Positions 21,601-34,400 of a stretch of DNA of 64,000 bases are shown here, in pieces. Position 1 is the first letter of the stretch; the number at the start of each line of letters is the position of its first letter. The position numbers and the translations under genes are program-made. The stretch comes from Neolentinus lepideus HHB14362 ss-1 (Eukaryota > Basidiomycota > Agaricomycetes > Gloeophyllales > Gloeophyllaceae), in NCBI GenBank assembly GCA_001632425.1, contig KV425613.1:110480-174479 (forward strand). Direction: 5' to 3'. Under the pieces are notes generated by a model, which worked only from the letters and a program-made list of their open reading frames with translations, did no database searches and was not told where the DNA came from.

Positions 21601-22694
21601 AGCTTGGGAGAACGTGACCTGACAAAGACCGGGACGCGTTCGACTTGAATAATCAATACGCTAGCGAGGATTTATGTAGGGTGGCCATAAGGAAAGATAG
21701 GAATGCCTATCTGGACGGTGTATGTAGAAGCTGGCGGTAGTCACATTTATGCTCGTGTACTGTAGTAGACGTGCATCGTAATTCGTCAAGTGCACGGCGC
21801 ATCCGATGCCGGCCGACGCGGAGAATATTTGCCACTGTTTGGTGAGTTCGGTGGCTTGTGCAAGCAGGAGGCTTACATAAGTAGTGGCCCCTGCGCTGAA
21901 GCTGTCATGTATCCACAATCAGTGAAAGGATACACTATGAGACCTTGAAATTTTAGTGCACAGCAAATTGAGTCCGGAACCCATGTAGCATTTAGGTGGT
22001 CTTTTGTCTGTCGCGGGCTGAACTTTTCTGTGGCATTCATGTTGGAACCGGTTTCAGTGTGCAAGCAGCGAGATTGTTATTACTCTCAAGATTTACTCCG
22101 TTAGATTTATAGGGGTATCTTCCATTTAACTTACTGCACAAACTTCGTATAGACAGTTAGTTATCGGGAGTACTAGTCCCTTCCAACCGATATCTGTATC
22201 TATCCCTCGGTCGAATCAGTATCGGACCTGCAGACACAGAGACACAATCAAACAAGTTATTTGTGTGATATCAATATGCCAGCACCGCCCTTCCCTGGCA
22301 CCTGCGCTGAGATGATTTTTGGAGGTGCTTGCCGCGCCACTAACATGCACATGGAAATCGACGCCGGGCCACATTCCTGAAAGAGATGTAGAAAAAACAG
22401 AGCTAAGCTTTGACCAGCAAGACACTAGTGTAACAAACTCGATTTCTCCTGGGATGATGATTTTGAGTACTACGCAATTTCTCGGACAATATGATATGTG
22501 ATGGTGACATCTCGTGACGTCGTTCTATTCCTGTCACACGCTGTCTCCAGGCCTCGGTGAGAAAGCCCACGGTGTGCAAGCTGTCTTTTTCCGCCACCTC
22601 GTCCCCGTCGACCATAAAGCGTCCTTCGCGGCTTTGAGGCTATTTTCATCGCTGTTACTGTTCACGCCGACGGTCCCACCAATCCCTGTCCGCC
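21601..22694. other. Intergenic, right of the MITE
   Basis: Begins with the right copy of the AGCTTGGG duplication (21601-21608). Up to the DUF7137-like gene I see no gene, RNA or repeat. In another frame just before 22695 there is a hydrophobic stretch (see findings). Confidence 0.4.
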
Positions 22695-23381
22695 ATGTCC
22701 CCCCAACAACAACAGCAGCAGCAGCAGCAGCAGCAGCAACAGCAACAATCCTCGGGGTCGCAGCAGTCGTCCTCGACGCTCTCAATCCCACAATCCGCCC
22801 CTGCAGGCGGCATCACCATCACGCAGCCTCCCCAGACCGCGACGTCGTACTTCAAGCTTGCTGAGAACAATCTCATCACCTTCGCCTGGAACTTTACCTA
22901 TGTCATTGCGTCGCCCACCCATCTCACCGTCTCTGCAGTAGGCGAAAACGGCAACACATACCCAGTTGGGCCAACAAATGGTGTCATCCCCGGTACGGCG
23001 ACGAGCGTCGTCTGGGATCCCTGGTCATACAATCAGCAGCCGGGTGTAACGCCGCTCACCCAGGGGAAGTACACATTGAACGTGTGGGATGATCGAGGAC
23101 CGGGAAGCGCACGGCAGCCGGGCTACATGGCACCGAATAGCGCGCTGCAGTTTGCTCTCTACACACCACAGTCGTACACGCCTTTGACGAGTGGTATGTC
23201 TTGCACTGCTGATATGTCTCGGATGGGCCCTTACTAACTGCCGACATTAGGCTGGCAATGTGTCGGCTGCTCAGGCTCATTATCGACGTACACCGCACAT
23301 CCCGCGTTCGCTGCCCTGATGACGACGCTAGTGATCATGCTCCTATCAGGGTACAACCTTGTGCGGCAGGCTCTGCACTAA
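22695..23381 (+). CDS. DUF7137-like single-pass membrane protein with polyglutamine N-terminus
   Basis: Two exons, 22695-23193 and 23251-23381, separated by a 57-bp intron with a clear ACTAAC-type branch site. The N-terminus is a CAG/CAA-encoded run of 15 Gln. A beta-rich domain follows: QPPQTATSYFKLAENNLITF, WNFTYVIASPTHLTVSAVG, NTYPVGPTNGVIPGTAT and YTLNVWDDRGPGSAR. Exon 2 gives GWQCVGCSGSL and one hydrophobic helix, FAALMTTLVIMLLSGYNLV, just before the end. The family assignment (DUF7137, fungal, unknown function) is from memory. Relatives usually begin with a secretion signal, which this start lacks, so an upstream exon or a frame change in the glutamine repeat is possible. Probably a C-terminally anchored surface or ER protein. 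Confidence 0.75.
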
Positions 23382-23922
23382 CGCTTCATCGCGCCTTTGG
23401 AGTTAGGGCGGTAGTCAAGTTGGTGCTGGACGTTTTACGGTATGTCACGCCGCGCATTTTCTTTTGTTATGAACTGCAATTGCACTACGGACTTAGAATC
23501 AGAGGACTAATAGCAGCCAGTCGTTATATCTGCATGATATCGTATCGTACTCTTTGTTTGGATTCAAGTGGCATAATGTATACTGTTGGTGCGTTCCCGC
23601 GAGTAAATTGACGTGCGCGAAGATTCGGTGCTCTCTCATCCGGCCAAATCAATACTTGACGACCAGAGGTGCGTTCAGCGCTGCATTTGAGTTCAGTGAA
23701 TTCAGTTCTGTAGCATAGTATTGGTACATTGAAGACTAAGGACTGGTACGTACAAGCATGCGAGAAGGAACAGTTCGACGGAGTGAGAGCGTAAGGATAG
23801 GATAGCGAAAATGGGCGACAATGATCAATTGACAATGGCGAAAGCGAGCAGGATAGACGCGGGTACAGATGGGGAATGAGATCTACAGCAAAACAGCGGG
23901 ATAAGGGCAAGCAAGATGTCAA

Positions 23923-26900
23923 TCAAGTAGCAGAACCGGAACTGGAGGCAACGGCGGAGCGGGCCTTGCGCTGCATCTTCATGTTCCATTGCAAGCTCGG
24001 ATCATTCGTCTTACATTTCTCTTGGAACTCGGATCGACAATCATCACCGAGCAACTTCTCCAATTTGTCGGCGTGGGATGTAAGGAGCATAGTCAAAAAA
24101 GTGCAGAAATGGAAGGCACTAAGCGGGTGACATATGTCGAAGATGCGTGCATTTGCTTCGCAAACACGGGTTGATGCCTAAGACAACCTGTGAGGATGAC
24201 GAAAACGGAGCTGAATGATGACATACCAGTTTGGGCTTGTGCGATCTTCCAGGCTCCAGAGTATAGGTGCAAGTGACGGCGCCCAGAGCACCATCAGTTA
24301 CGAGCCCAAATGTGGGGAAGTCATAGATCCCAAGGTGTGCGAGGAACTTCGATCCCGCTACGGTATACATGCGCGCTTGGTTAACGCCTCCCCCGGGCGT
24401 GCCATCTGCCTTCTTGTACTCGACGAGAAGAAGAGGCACATAGAGACTTCGGTCCCACTTGGCAGCTTGTTTGTCATCGTCTTCAGCCTTGTCCGCCGAG
24501 TTAGATTCGATGATTCCCATGTTAGCAACCCTGGAAGCAATGTCGTCGACTGTGTCACTTTGAGATAACAACAAGGCCTCGTTGCGACTACTTCCAAAGA
24601 TAGTCTGCAACACTGCTTGCGTTCGCTGAATCGGAGCAGGACGATGTGTCTGGCTAAGACCCTGTATGTCGTGTGGTTCCTGTTCATCTGTATCTGTGGG
24701 GTCACCTTGGATTATGAGTCGATGCATATCACGTAGCACGTTTGACTTCTTAGGGTAGAAGTCCGGGCACCTGAGGGCGCATACTTGGTCACATTTACCA
24801 CGGGAGGGCTCTCGAACAGAGCGGACTTCGGCCTTTTGACTGTACAGTGTCATGCCTTTGTTGTTACTCTGCCAGGCAACCCACTGTTCTCCGACAGTGC
24901 GAAGACGACTGACGTAACTCCAGATGTGAGTTGCTTGCTCGCCATCTCTATCATCGGCTCCGTCACCAAGAATGCGGTCTTCCTTCCGGTATAACTGAGT
25001 AAACAGCTGCACAAACTGTGTGCTGTAGTCATTTTCAACACTGGAATTTTTGGGGAGGTGCAAGAGGCGCTCGGGTCTGGTTAAAGAATGAATATCTTGG
25101 AGATCAAAGAGACATAAAAGAACATACAAAGGGAAGACCTTCTCAGATTTAATAAACTCTCCCAAGAGGTTATCCCAGTCACGCCGAGTATCAACCTCAT
25201 ATATGATTGGAGTTCCCTGACCATACTGTCTTCTCAATCGAGCATTGCGGCATGCGTGCAGGACAACTGACAGCTTCGAGCTCATGACGTGGTATAGAGG
25301 GTCTTGCGACAAGATGTCCTTGTGAGACGGTGTGTCAGCTTTGCCCTGTCTTTCTTGAACTGCCAAGAAGAGTTCCTCCTTGAGATCTTCAACGAGAGGG
25401 TCAACAGAAGGCATCTTATCCTATCACCATCATCAGTTATAGAGCGACATAAATGATCAATCTGCTCATACAAGTGAATCCCATGCGTTGGGCCACCGGA
25501 AAGCAGTATAGTCCTCATATCGGTTAATAGCCTCACTGGACGTCTGGCCGACAAATCCGGAAAGTAAGGCCAGACGGTCTGCCATCCAATGGCAAATATG
25601 CAGATCACCATATGCTCCAACGTCCTGTCCAGTGCCTTTAGCAAACCTGATGAGTGTGATTGGGTTAGTCTCTGTGGAAGACTGGCATGATTCTAACGTC
25701 ACGAACGCGGAACACGACTGAGCCTTAGATGGAGCTTCGGATGGTGAGCCGAGTGCGATACCTCTTTTGCTCTTCGCCGCGGTAGCGTTGTGGGCGATTG
25801 TACGGACCTGATCTCCGCCTTCCAGATGCATCCTACAACATAAATTGAGAGACTTCGACGCATACAATGATTCAGATACACACGCAGGGAGAGATCGTGA
25901 GTCGTTTGCTCGACCACCCTTCCATCGTGGATTTGGCTTGTCAGTTGCCATAGAGACCTGGATAGAGTTGGAACGATGGCTAACGGGAGAGTGAGATGTC
26001 CTTTAGTGACTCCAGGATAGGAATTATAAATATTTACTCACTTGTCTGGGCCCTGCAGGGCCTCGGCTACACCATTGGCCCATTCTGCTATTCTTGATGG
26101 AAGATGTTCATAACTGTCACTATTCTCCTCTTCCCGATTAAAATCCGATCTCCAGATGAGCGGATCGCAAGGTGGATCTGCCAGCACTTCTAACACCAGG
26201 TCTTGAAGGCGTTGCGCATGATTTCGCAAAGACCCGAGGAATGATGCAAGGCGGAAGGCACCAATAGGATCGCAAAGGTTGAATTGGCCGAGTGACACGG
26301 GATGACTTGATGAGTCTTCGAATGCAACATGCACTTGCGGCTGCACCAAAAAGGCTCAGGAGAGAACAGTATAATTGCACTGAGTACGACGTACCAAGTG
26401 TCCGTCTGGCGTGTCGCATTCCTCCAACCAAGCAACAACAAGTTGCAAGGTAGTAGAGCCGCGACGATACGTGAGCCCAGGGATTGGTTCCTTGATACCC
26501 CATGCATAGCGCTGGTAGAGAACGCTAGCCAGAAGCCCGAAGACGTCCTCTCCCTGTGACATGCACAAAAATGGCAATAGTGCCTTATCTGATGAAGAAG
26601 CGGATGATAGCAGGTGCCTATTGAGGGAGGTTTCCTGCTGTACTGCTGTGAAATCATCATCAGATTCTTCGGGGTCATCTTCACAAGCGAAATCTTCGAA
26701 GAGCCTTCCGGGTACATCTAGCTCCCAAGGCTGCCATCGCCTTGGCACAGCCTTTTCACCCGGGTGAAGGAGATGTTCTGGATCGCCCGCAGAGCCTGAG
26801 CCAAGGGAGGTGTCACTAAGGAACTCGGGGGAGCCTCGTGGGGCTTCCGTAGAGATGGAGTGTGCACGGCCAGAAGATGGTGTGTCCCATGAGTCTGGAG

Positions 26901-27574
26901 AAGTCGATGAAGAATGCCAGTGAGCGCTGTATCCGTTAGATGGCTCGACGGGGCTATTGCAAATGATGAGCGGGGCAACTGCAGTCTTGTGTGTGAATTT
27001 AAATAAAGGGTTGTGCGGAAATTTAGGGTGTCTCGGAAGGACGTATTCCGCTTCGTCGCTGTAATAGCATAAGCCCTTGCACTTCAATAGAGAAAGCAGG
27101 ATAACACTCACAGAGGCACAGCATCGGGGACTCCAAGGAGCATTATATTTCTGACAAAATTTGCCAGAATGGAGGTCTTCGAGACGGGATCCTTCGTCAT
27201 CTCGGACTCGGTAAGCATTAGTGAACGGAGAAGCGCCGTGGTGCACAAAGCCATGTCGAAGCACAGCCTGAGCGTGTTGTTGGAAGGTTGGTCTTGCACT
27301 GTGGAAGGAGGATCACCAAGCGCTATGACAGGTCTCTGCTGCTTCAGCTCTGCCGCAAGTGATCGGCAATGCCTTGATGTAAACGGATGCGGACCCTGTA
27401 CTGCATATTGGTCTTGGAGAGAATATTGGAACGACAAGATGAACTGACATAATAAACCCACTCAGGAAGCGGTTTCCTCAGCGGCTCAATTAGCGACATG
27501 GTCTTGTTTGGCCATGCCGTGGCAGAATCAACGGCATGTAAGACTATATTCTCTGGGTCGCGCCAGAATTGCAT
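23923..27574 (-). CDS. Orphan paralog A, large protein with PD-(D/E)XK-like C-terminal core
   Basis: I do not recognise the family. Alignment to the plus-strand paralog at 46344-50050 fixes the exons. It starts MQFWRDPENIVLHAVDSA (an in-frame ATG 15 bp upstream is possible). Conserved blocks in order: GPHPFTSRHCRSLAAELKQQ, LRLCFDMALCTTALLRSLML, EYVLPRHPKFPHNPLFKFTH, a Ser/Pro-rich acidic linker, EDVFGLLASVLYQRYAWGIK, HPVSLGQFNLCDPIGAFRL, HWMADRLALLSGF, YTAFRWPNAWDSL, MPSVDPLVEDLKEELF and GKCDQVCALRCPDFYP. A likely catalytic-type core follows: SLYVPLLLVEYKKADG then NQARMYTVAGSKFLAHLG and FGLVTDGALGAVTCTYT. The last intron acceptor I use (TCTTAG) gives ANARIFDICHPLSAFHFCTF and a stop at 23923, not the early stop near 24119. 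No signal or membrane segment is seen. Confidence 0.7.
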
Positions 27575-27589
27575 ACTGCCTGCGCTCAA

Positions 27590-28199
27590 ACTTGTCGATG
27601 CAATAGACTGAGAGATGAGAGGATGTCAGCTATAGTCAATGGCACGACGTACAAAACTACCTAGGGTCTCTCTCTGCAGATGGCCCGGTCGAGAGAAAGG
27701 CCGATGCGTGACTTCCCGTGACGAAGCGCGTCCCTACACGTGATCATATGGGATCACCGAATTTTTGAAGCTTTGCAATGCAAAAATGACTCGAATGGGA
27801 ATCTCTGGGTATCTTGTATCCTCTTGTATCCACAAGGGACGCATATACTAGTGCACCGGTTATGGAACGGAATTCTGATCGGATCATGTATACTGATTCG
27901 TCCCCCAGAAACACCATTCCTTGGCTGGACAATTGAGGCGTCTTACCCCCAGGCTGTCGCCGGCCTCGCGCTGACTGAAGGTTTTGTCTTGCTTCACTTC
28001 CTACGTGAATGAAACATCGACAAGCAGATACATGTCTGCGCCTCTGTATCGGACATTTGTTGAAGGGAACGAAAGGAAGTCGGAACCCTATGGTAGTTGC
28101 ATAAAATACAGTGCACACGGCGCGCAATGCGCGACCAGTAGCTATAAGAATCCAGGTAGCCCCAGATCAGCAAGGTAAATACTGGAGGAATCCCATTTT
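27590..28199. other. Intergenic between orphan paralog A and the IKS1-like kinase
   Basis: About 610 bp. Promoter side of orphan paralog A and 3' flank of the kinase. Short ORFs here have no recognisable features. Confidence 0.4.
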
Positions 28200-30762
28200 T
28201 CATGTACAGAGTAGGCACTTTCTACACGCAAGCCACGTCAAGCCGATATGTAACGCACCCAATACCACCGATACTCTGTAGCCATCAAACCACGTATCTA
28301 CGATTGCCAGCACCATGATCACGATAAAAGCAATAGGATGGGACCCGGCACTTGAGCACGCCCAGGTGAAGGTCATAATCTGGGCAGGAAGAGATCAGCA
28401 TAGACGTCCAGGGCCAAAGACTCTGACTTGCCTTCACAATAAGAATAGTGGACTTAATCGTCCTCGTTAACAGCACCCTCGGGATCCTCATTCGCCCGAT
28501 CCCGACCATACGCAGCCAGAGGTCACCCCATCTGCTGACTTCCACGGGCGGCAATCCGAGGAGTGGGGTTGACTCCCGCTCGTCATCCGACATCGAAACT
28601 TTCTCCTTCGCAGGTACGGTATGACTTTCTATAGAGGTGCGGCGGGGTGTGCTGGGTTCATCGTCTATGATGCCAACATCCCCCGTCATCGTATGATGCG
28701 ACTCCATCGTATCACTGGTGCTGGATTCTGGGGAAGATGCACCGGATCGGCGCGGTGCCGGGACCAGTGACGAGGAACTACCGATACCAAGGTCTCCGTT
28801 CAGAGGATCAAACTGACAGCGAAATATATGTTAGCACCTGACCATCTTTGACACGAAACTGAGAGACTCACTCGACCGTCGCGGATGGCACTCACAATCT
28901 TATCGCATGCAGGCCTAGAACTCGGACGCGGATGAAGCATTTTCTCCAACAGATACAGGTAAGCTCGCGGGAGATGACGGGATTCGAAAGAATTGTATAT
29001 CTCTGGGGTCGACTTGAATCTGTTTCGGAAAACGGACATCAACGATATGGACGAGGCGCAAAGCAACATGGAGACATACCCAGTGTAGCCCAGTATCTCT
29101 CCCTCCAGCTCGCTTGTGTCATATCGATATGGCAGGCGAAAGAATAGCATCTTGTGCAGGAGCATACCAAGCGACCATATGTCCGATTTCGAGTCAATTT
29201 CATGTAACGTTCCAGTCTGTGGCGAGGGTAGTGACTCAGGTGAGGAATATTCCAGGCTGGGCCCGCAGGTGAGCAACACTTCGCGTGTGTATGGGACAAA
29301 GACTCACGTTCCCGTATTCCCGGACCGTGCTTTCGAACGTAGCATGTCGCGCGAAGTACCAAAATCTGAGAGCATCGCGCGAGGTCTGAAACATAGGTTA
29401 GCAGTGCTGACTTTTGTACCGAGGAATGCACGTGCATTAGTTGGCTGTCGTCATACGTGAGGAGAACGTTTCCAGGCTTCAAGTCAAGGTGCAGAATCGA
29501 ATGGCCATGCTATATAAACCTCGGTAAGGACAGACGCCACGCGATAAATATTAGCAATCACCAAGAATGCCAAGCCTTCGACGACATCGCCGAACAACCT
29601 GCGAATCTCCTCTGCGCTAAGCAGATGCACGGCCTTCCACTTCGGTCCACTATGCACTCTTGCATTTCCTTGGTGACTGGTCCGCTGTTTTTCTCGGAAA
29701 GCACGTATGCGTGTGGACCGGGAGGCCATCTCAGACGCTTGGTTTGACGATGATGAAGCGTTGTCACCTAGCCGTGTAGCGATGAAATCGTCTAGGGATC
29801 CGCCGCTCGCGTACTGCATCAAAAGACTTGAGAGACGTCAATATCGGATCACCCACCAGAACAAAGTAATGAACGACACTTACTGCAATGTCGGCACTTC
29901 CACACCGAACGTGGAGAATCGGGCCATTTCAAGCCATGCATGATGGTACGTGATGATGTTTGGATGATGTAGGCGTTCTAGCAGGCGAATTTCTTGCAGA
30001 ATGGTGAGCAGGTAGGAGTGTGAGTCTCCGACCGCGATCTTCTTGACAGCAAAGTGACCAAGTGGATTGTTGTCAAGAATGTGCTGAAGAACTAATTTAG
30101 TGACGCCACATCACGCTATGTGTATGGTTTATCACCTGACAAAGATACACCGTTCCATTGGCGCCCATGCCAAGTCTGCGCTCTTCCTTGAAAAATCGAG
30201 CGAAATAACCTTGTGCCATAGTAGCCGGGGTAAACCCTCCCTTAGAGCTGCTGCTACTCATATTGCTTTGCCTACTTTCCGACCTGCTTGGTGCATATGC
30301 AGATGGACGAGAGGAGGGTCGTGACGTCAAACCAGGCGGCGAAGCAGGCCGAGATGAAATCTCATTCGACATAGCGAGCAGCTGAAAGTAGTTCGCTGCG
30401 TGGGCATGTTCGTTGGATATGTCAACATTGTCCTCTTCCTCTTCGCCCTGGAAGGACGCCTGCGGGAATGGGCGGTTGCAGTATGGACATGTGGTCGCGT
30501 GGGCGGTATGTGCGATCGACAGTGCATGTGAGGTCGGATTGTATAGCACTACTTGGTTCGACGCATGGAAGATGGGTTGCCAGTCGGATTCGATTTCGGG
30601 GTTGACCAATGGAACGAGGGCATTGTCAGGGCTGGATGGAGGGCTTTCTTCGAACATACAGACGCGACTCCCGTAAGATGGTATATTCTCCTCCGAGTTT
30701 ATACAAGTGAGATTCAGTCTGTGTAATCCAAGAGCGCCAACATCGTCGACATTGACCGTCAA
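28200..30762 (-). CDS. IKS1-like serine/threonine protein kinase
   Basis: A protein kinase with the usual motifs: Gly loop RLGMGANGTVYLCQ, ATP-binding Lys in GHFAVKKIAVG, catalytic loop ILHLDLKPGNVLLT, DFG in MLSDFGTSRDML, and SPE in YSSPESLPS. The pre-kinase segment DWQPIFHASNQVVLYNP with the C-x2-C in TTCPYCNRPFP is typical of fungal IKS1. The C-terminal tail is Ser/Thr-rich and acidic. The last exon is easy to miss: IMTFTWACSSAGS then hydrophobic IAFIVIMVLAIVDTWFDGY, ending CRKCLLCT at 28200, so the protein is likely membrane-anchored by its C-terminus. The intron before it can be read as GT-AG (GTGAAG) or GC-AG. The first in-frame ATG is used; an ATG at 30657 (MFEESPPSSPDN) is also credible. 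The role in yeast is poorly defined. Confidence 0.82.
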
Positions 30763-31436
30763 GTGCAGGTCGAATACCGTGACTTACACGCTGCAAATGC
30801 GAGGCTAGAGAAGTTGTCTCAGTTCATAAGAGAACGATCAGTAGAGAGCGTCAGATGACCTGGACTGCAGTACTTGTGGTACGGCCTGACCGCTTGAGGT
30901 TTGAATATGAATGCAGGAGCACGACGATGTCCCAGTCCACCCTTCCCCGGTGCCACGCCACAGACAGCACAGCATCCAGACACTTGATCGCCGGAATCTA
31001 GATCGAAGGCGATCTACACATATATTAAGCTGTTTCTAGTGCAAACGGCTTGAACTACATTGAATATCCTCTTCCTGCAGCTAGGTTCCTAAAGCATCTG
31101 ACGCACCTATCCGACATCGCAGACCGCGTGTCACTTGCTCTTAATATTTAGTGTTAGGGATTCAGCCTTAAGCTTCATTGACCCGAATCGAGAAATAAGT
31201 AAAACACTTCAACTTGAGTAGCTGCACAATCGTCAATTTGTTCTTAGGAATGTTCCAAAACTGTAGATAATACAACTTGTCTCCTAAGGACGCACAGGCC
31301 TTTCTCGAGTCTACGGCCAGTCTCGATCGTAGCGGTATGCAGATATGATATGCACTGTTATCCGGCAGCCATGAATACGACTCTCCCTTGATTGTGCATT
31401 GAGTTGTCTCTAGTACAAACGACTTGAACCGCTCCA
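30763..31436. other. Intergenic upstream of the IKS1-like kinase
   Basis: About 670 bp between the kinase start and the NFX1-like stop codon. It contains two stretches of similar sequence (CTAGTNCAAACGNCTTGAAC near 31040 and 31410), a weak direct repeat. No gene is seen. Confidence 0.4.
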
Positions 31437-34400
31437 TTAAATGTCCTCTTCCCAATCGTCCGGCACTGATGAAGATACCAATGAAGTAGAGTTACCATTA
31501 GACTGCCGCAGCCAAGGCGGAGCGACAGTAGACTGAACCGGTCCCGATGACGAGAGCACAGCTGGACGTGCATTATCATCCGCAACCCAGCCTCCTCCAT
31601 TAGCTGCTGGAGAACCAACGGGACGAGATACAAGAGACGTCCAGCCTCTCCGAACAGGAGCTCCCGTGACAGGAACAGACGCTGGTGAAGTAGACCGAGG
31701 TGCGGGAGCGGCCCGCAAGTCGGTTAACTTGCCAAGATTCGTAGATGACATGATCGTGGAAGACAACAAAGGTGTAGGGATGCGAGTATCCATCCGACGA
31801 ATCAGCTGGACACTTCGGTGAGGCTCTTGATCGACCATCTGCGTGTCCATGCGATAAACGCTCGCAAGCTGAAAAATATGAACAATCAACCATCGTCGAG
31901 AAGAGAAAGAGTACGCTCTACTTACATCGTGCACAAACTTCCGACGCTCCGGCGGCATATGAGGAAGCACCTGCGTCTTCTTCTCCGACTTCACAAATTC
32001 GCCAAACGTCTTCTCCACCAATAGACAGAACTTTGGGTTGGCTCTCGCGAAAGCGGTGATCTCATCATTGTACGAAACCTCCCGATCATTCTGCTTCTCA
32101 GGGCTGATACCCAGCGCAGCCGCCAACCGCGCGTTCCGTTTCGCGACGAGACACTCATTCGAACATTTCAGCTGCTGTGAGCTTTCCTTCCCGCCAGGGT
32201 TCGACGTACTTCGCCCACAAGGTATAGACTGTCGGATGCGGCCACACGGGCAGGTGATCGTAATCGCAGTTCGGCAGGGCTCGCTTTCGGGACATGAAGC
32301 GGGAGCGTGACATGGCTCAGTGCAAGGATGGATCGCTGGGAGACAGAGCTTCCTCGGTTTCCCACAGACCACATTGCAAGCACCGCAATCGTCGCCGTGG
32401 CAGAGCCTCTGGCAGTGGTGAAAACCACACGCCAATAGCCTGTAAATCGAGATCAGTAAATCACACCGGATGCATCGATCCCATTACTCGCCTGCCGCAG
32501 ACGGTGCCGCACGAGACCTTTTCTTGCGAGCACTTGACATTGTCGACCGTGTTCTTACCGCAGGCGCAGCGCTTACTTGTCAAGAATACACAGGGCGGAC
32601 AAGGTGCAGGGTCCTCGTGACACGCATGAGGTGCCTTGGGATGCCCACAAGGCGGTGGCGGCCGATTACAAGGATACGCGCAATTGATCCTGGTCCCGCA
32701 CGGGATCGGAGGATCAAGGATCGTTCGTCCACAATGACAGATCATCTATTCGGCCAAAATAATTTTATTAGCACCACGGGGATCAGACTCCAAGCACTAA
32801 CACACCACTCACCTCCTCAAACGAGCTCCTCAAACAAGGCGGACAAGGCCCTTTATGGTCCCTTTCCTCGCACCTATGATTCCCACACCCAAGCACCTTC
32901 CCGCAAACCAAATCACACGCATGCAGCCCCGTCCCATCCACCGCCGCACCCACCGCCGCAGCCTTCCTCTTCCCTTTCCCCTTCCCCACACCCGCAAGCG
33001 ACGCAAGTGGACAGCACAGCCGGTTGCACTGGTGCCGCCCGCAATCCCGCAGCGCCGCGCACGGCCGGTCGCACAGTATCTCCTCCTCCCCTCCCGCCTG
33101 CAGCTCCGCGCACTTGATGTCGCGCATCGTGGCCCCGCATCTGCACGGGCGCACGAGTGCGATGCTGCACGGCGGGCACGCGCCCGTGTGGCAACGCACG
33201 GAGCACACGTGCGTGCAGCCGGCGAGGGGCTTCATGCACAAGGACTCACAGGTCGGGATTGAGTCGGTGCATTTGGTACGCGTGAGCGATGCGCCCGGCG
33301 GGAATGATGAGGCTAAGGCGGGGGAGAGTTCGTGTTTACCGCAAGGGCAGTGGGTGACTAGTGATGGAGAGAAAGGGCAGGGTGGCGGTGCAGGAGATGG
33401 GGGATGGCACGGCTGGGAGCATTTGTGGATGCCGCAGTCGAACGGTCGATTACATTTGTTCTCACAAGCGAACTTTCCGGTCCATCTCTCCTCGTCCCCG
33501 TCCGAGTTGATGACCGTACAGAATTTGCTCTCTCCTTCGCCACAACCAAGCTCGCGTTCTTCCTTGCCGCAGTAGCATCTCGTCGTCTCCTTGATAACAC
33601 ACGGCGGACACGGTCCGTCATGGCATACAACTTGACAAGTATGATTGCCACAGCCAAGCTTCCTCCCACACGTGTCCCCACACGAGAGGTCCGCAACCTG
33701 GCCAGACGCCATCTTGTTCTTGCTCGTGTGCAGATTTGAGCACCGATACGACAGCCTCTGCTTACCGCAATAACACGGCAGCTCGATAGTAATCTGACAA
33801 GGCGGACACGGACCCGGATGACACGCCAGCGGACACGCATGTCCGCAGACTCTTGGCCGCGCGCACGGGTTCGCGCACGAGTGCGGCGTCGCCAAACGGG
33901 GCGGCTTCGGATCCACAGCAGACCCGCAGAAGCACCAGTATCCACTGGGTACGGCCATCCGCTTCGCCTGGCAGCCGGGACAGCGCCACTCGCCCTGCCT
34001 ATCCTCCCCGCGCGCGCGCCAAGCCTCCGCGACATCCTTCACGCTCTTCGACGCCCATGAGCGGATGCACTTTAGGTGGAATGTCGTCCAGCAGCACTGC
34101 ATGTTCTCGTTCTCTTTGTCCTCCGCTACGATCGGGAGGGAAGGCGAGCATGACCACGTCGGTTGCAAAGGATGGATTGCAGAGAAGCATATAGGGCAGT
34201 CAGGATAAGGCGGAGTGCGTAGATTATGGATTAACGTGGTTGTAAGGTCGTCTTTCTTGGGTCCGGATATAGAATACTTTTCAGAAGGTTTCATGTATGT
34301 AGATGTGGAAGCAGCAGGGTCTTGGGAGTCGGTGAGGCTCCCGTTAAACTTGCCTCTTCTCCCAGGTCGAGGTGGACGAGCAGACTCCTCCGCCATGTTT

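Noticed and set aside
27740..28127. ORFs of 90-127 codons between orphan paralog A and the kinase
   Set aside because: They overlap each other on both strands, lie in a promoter/3' flank region, and match nothing.
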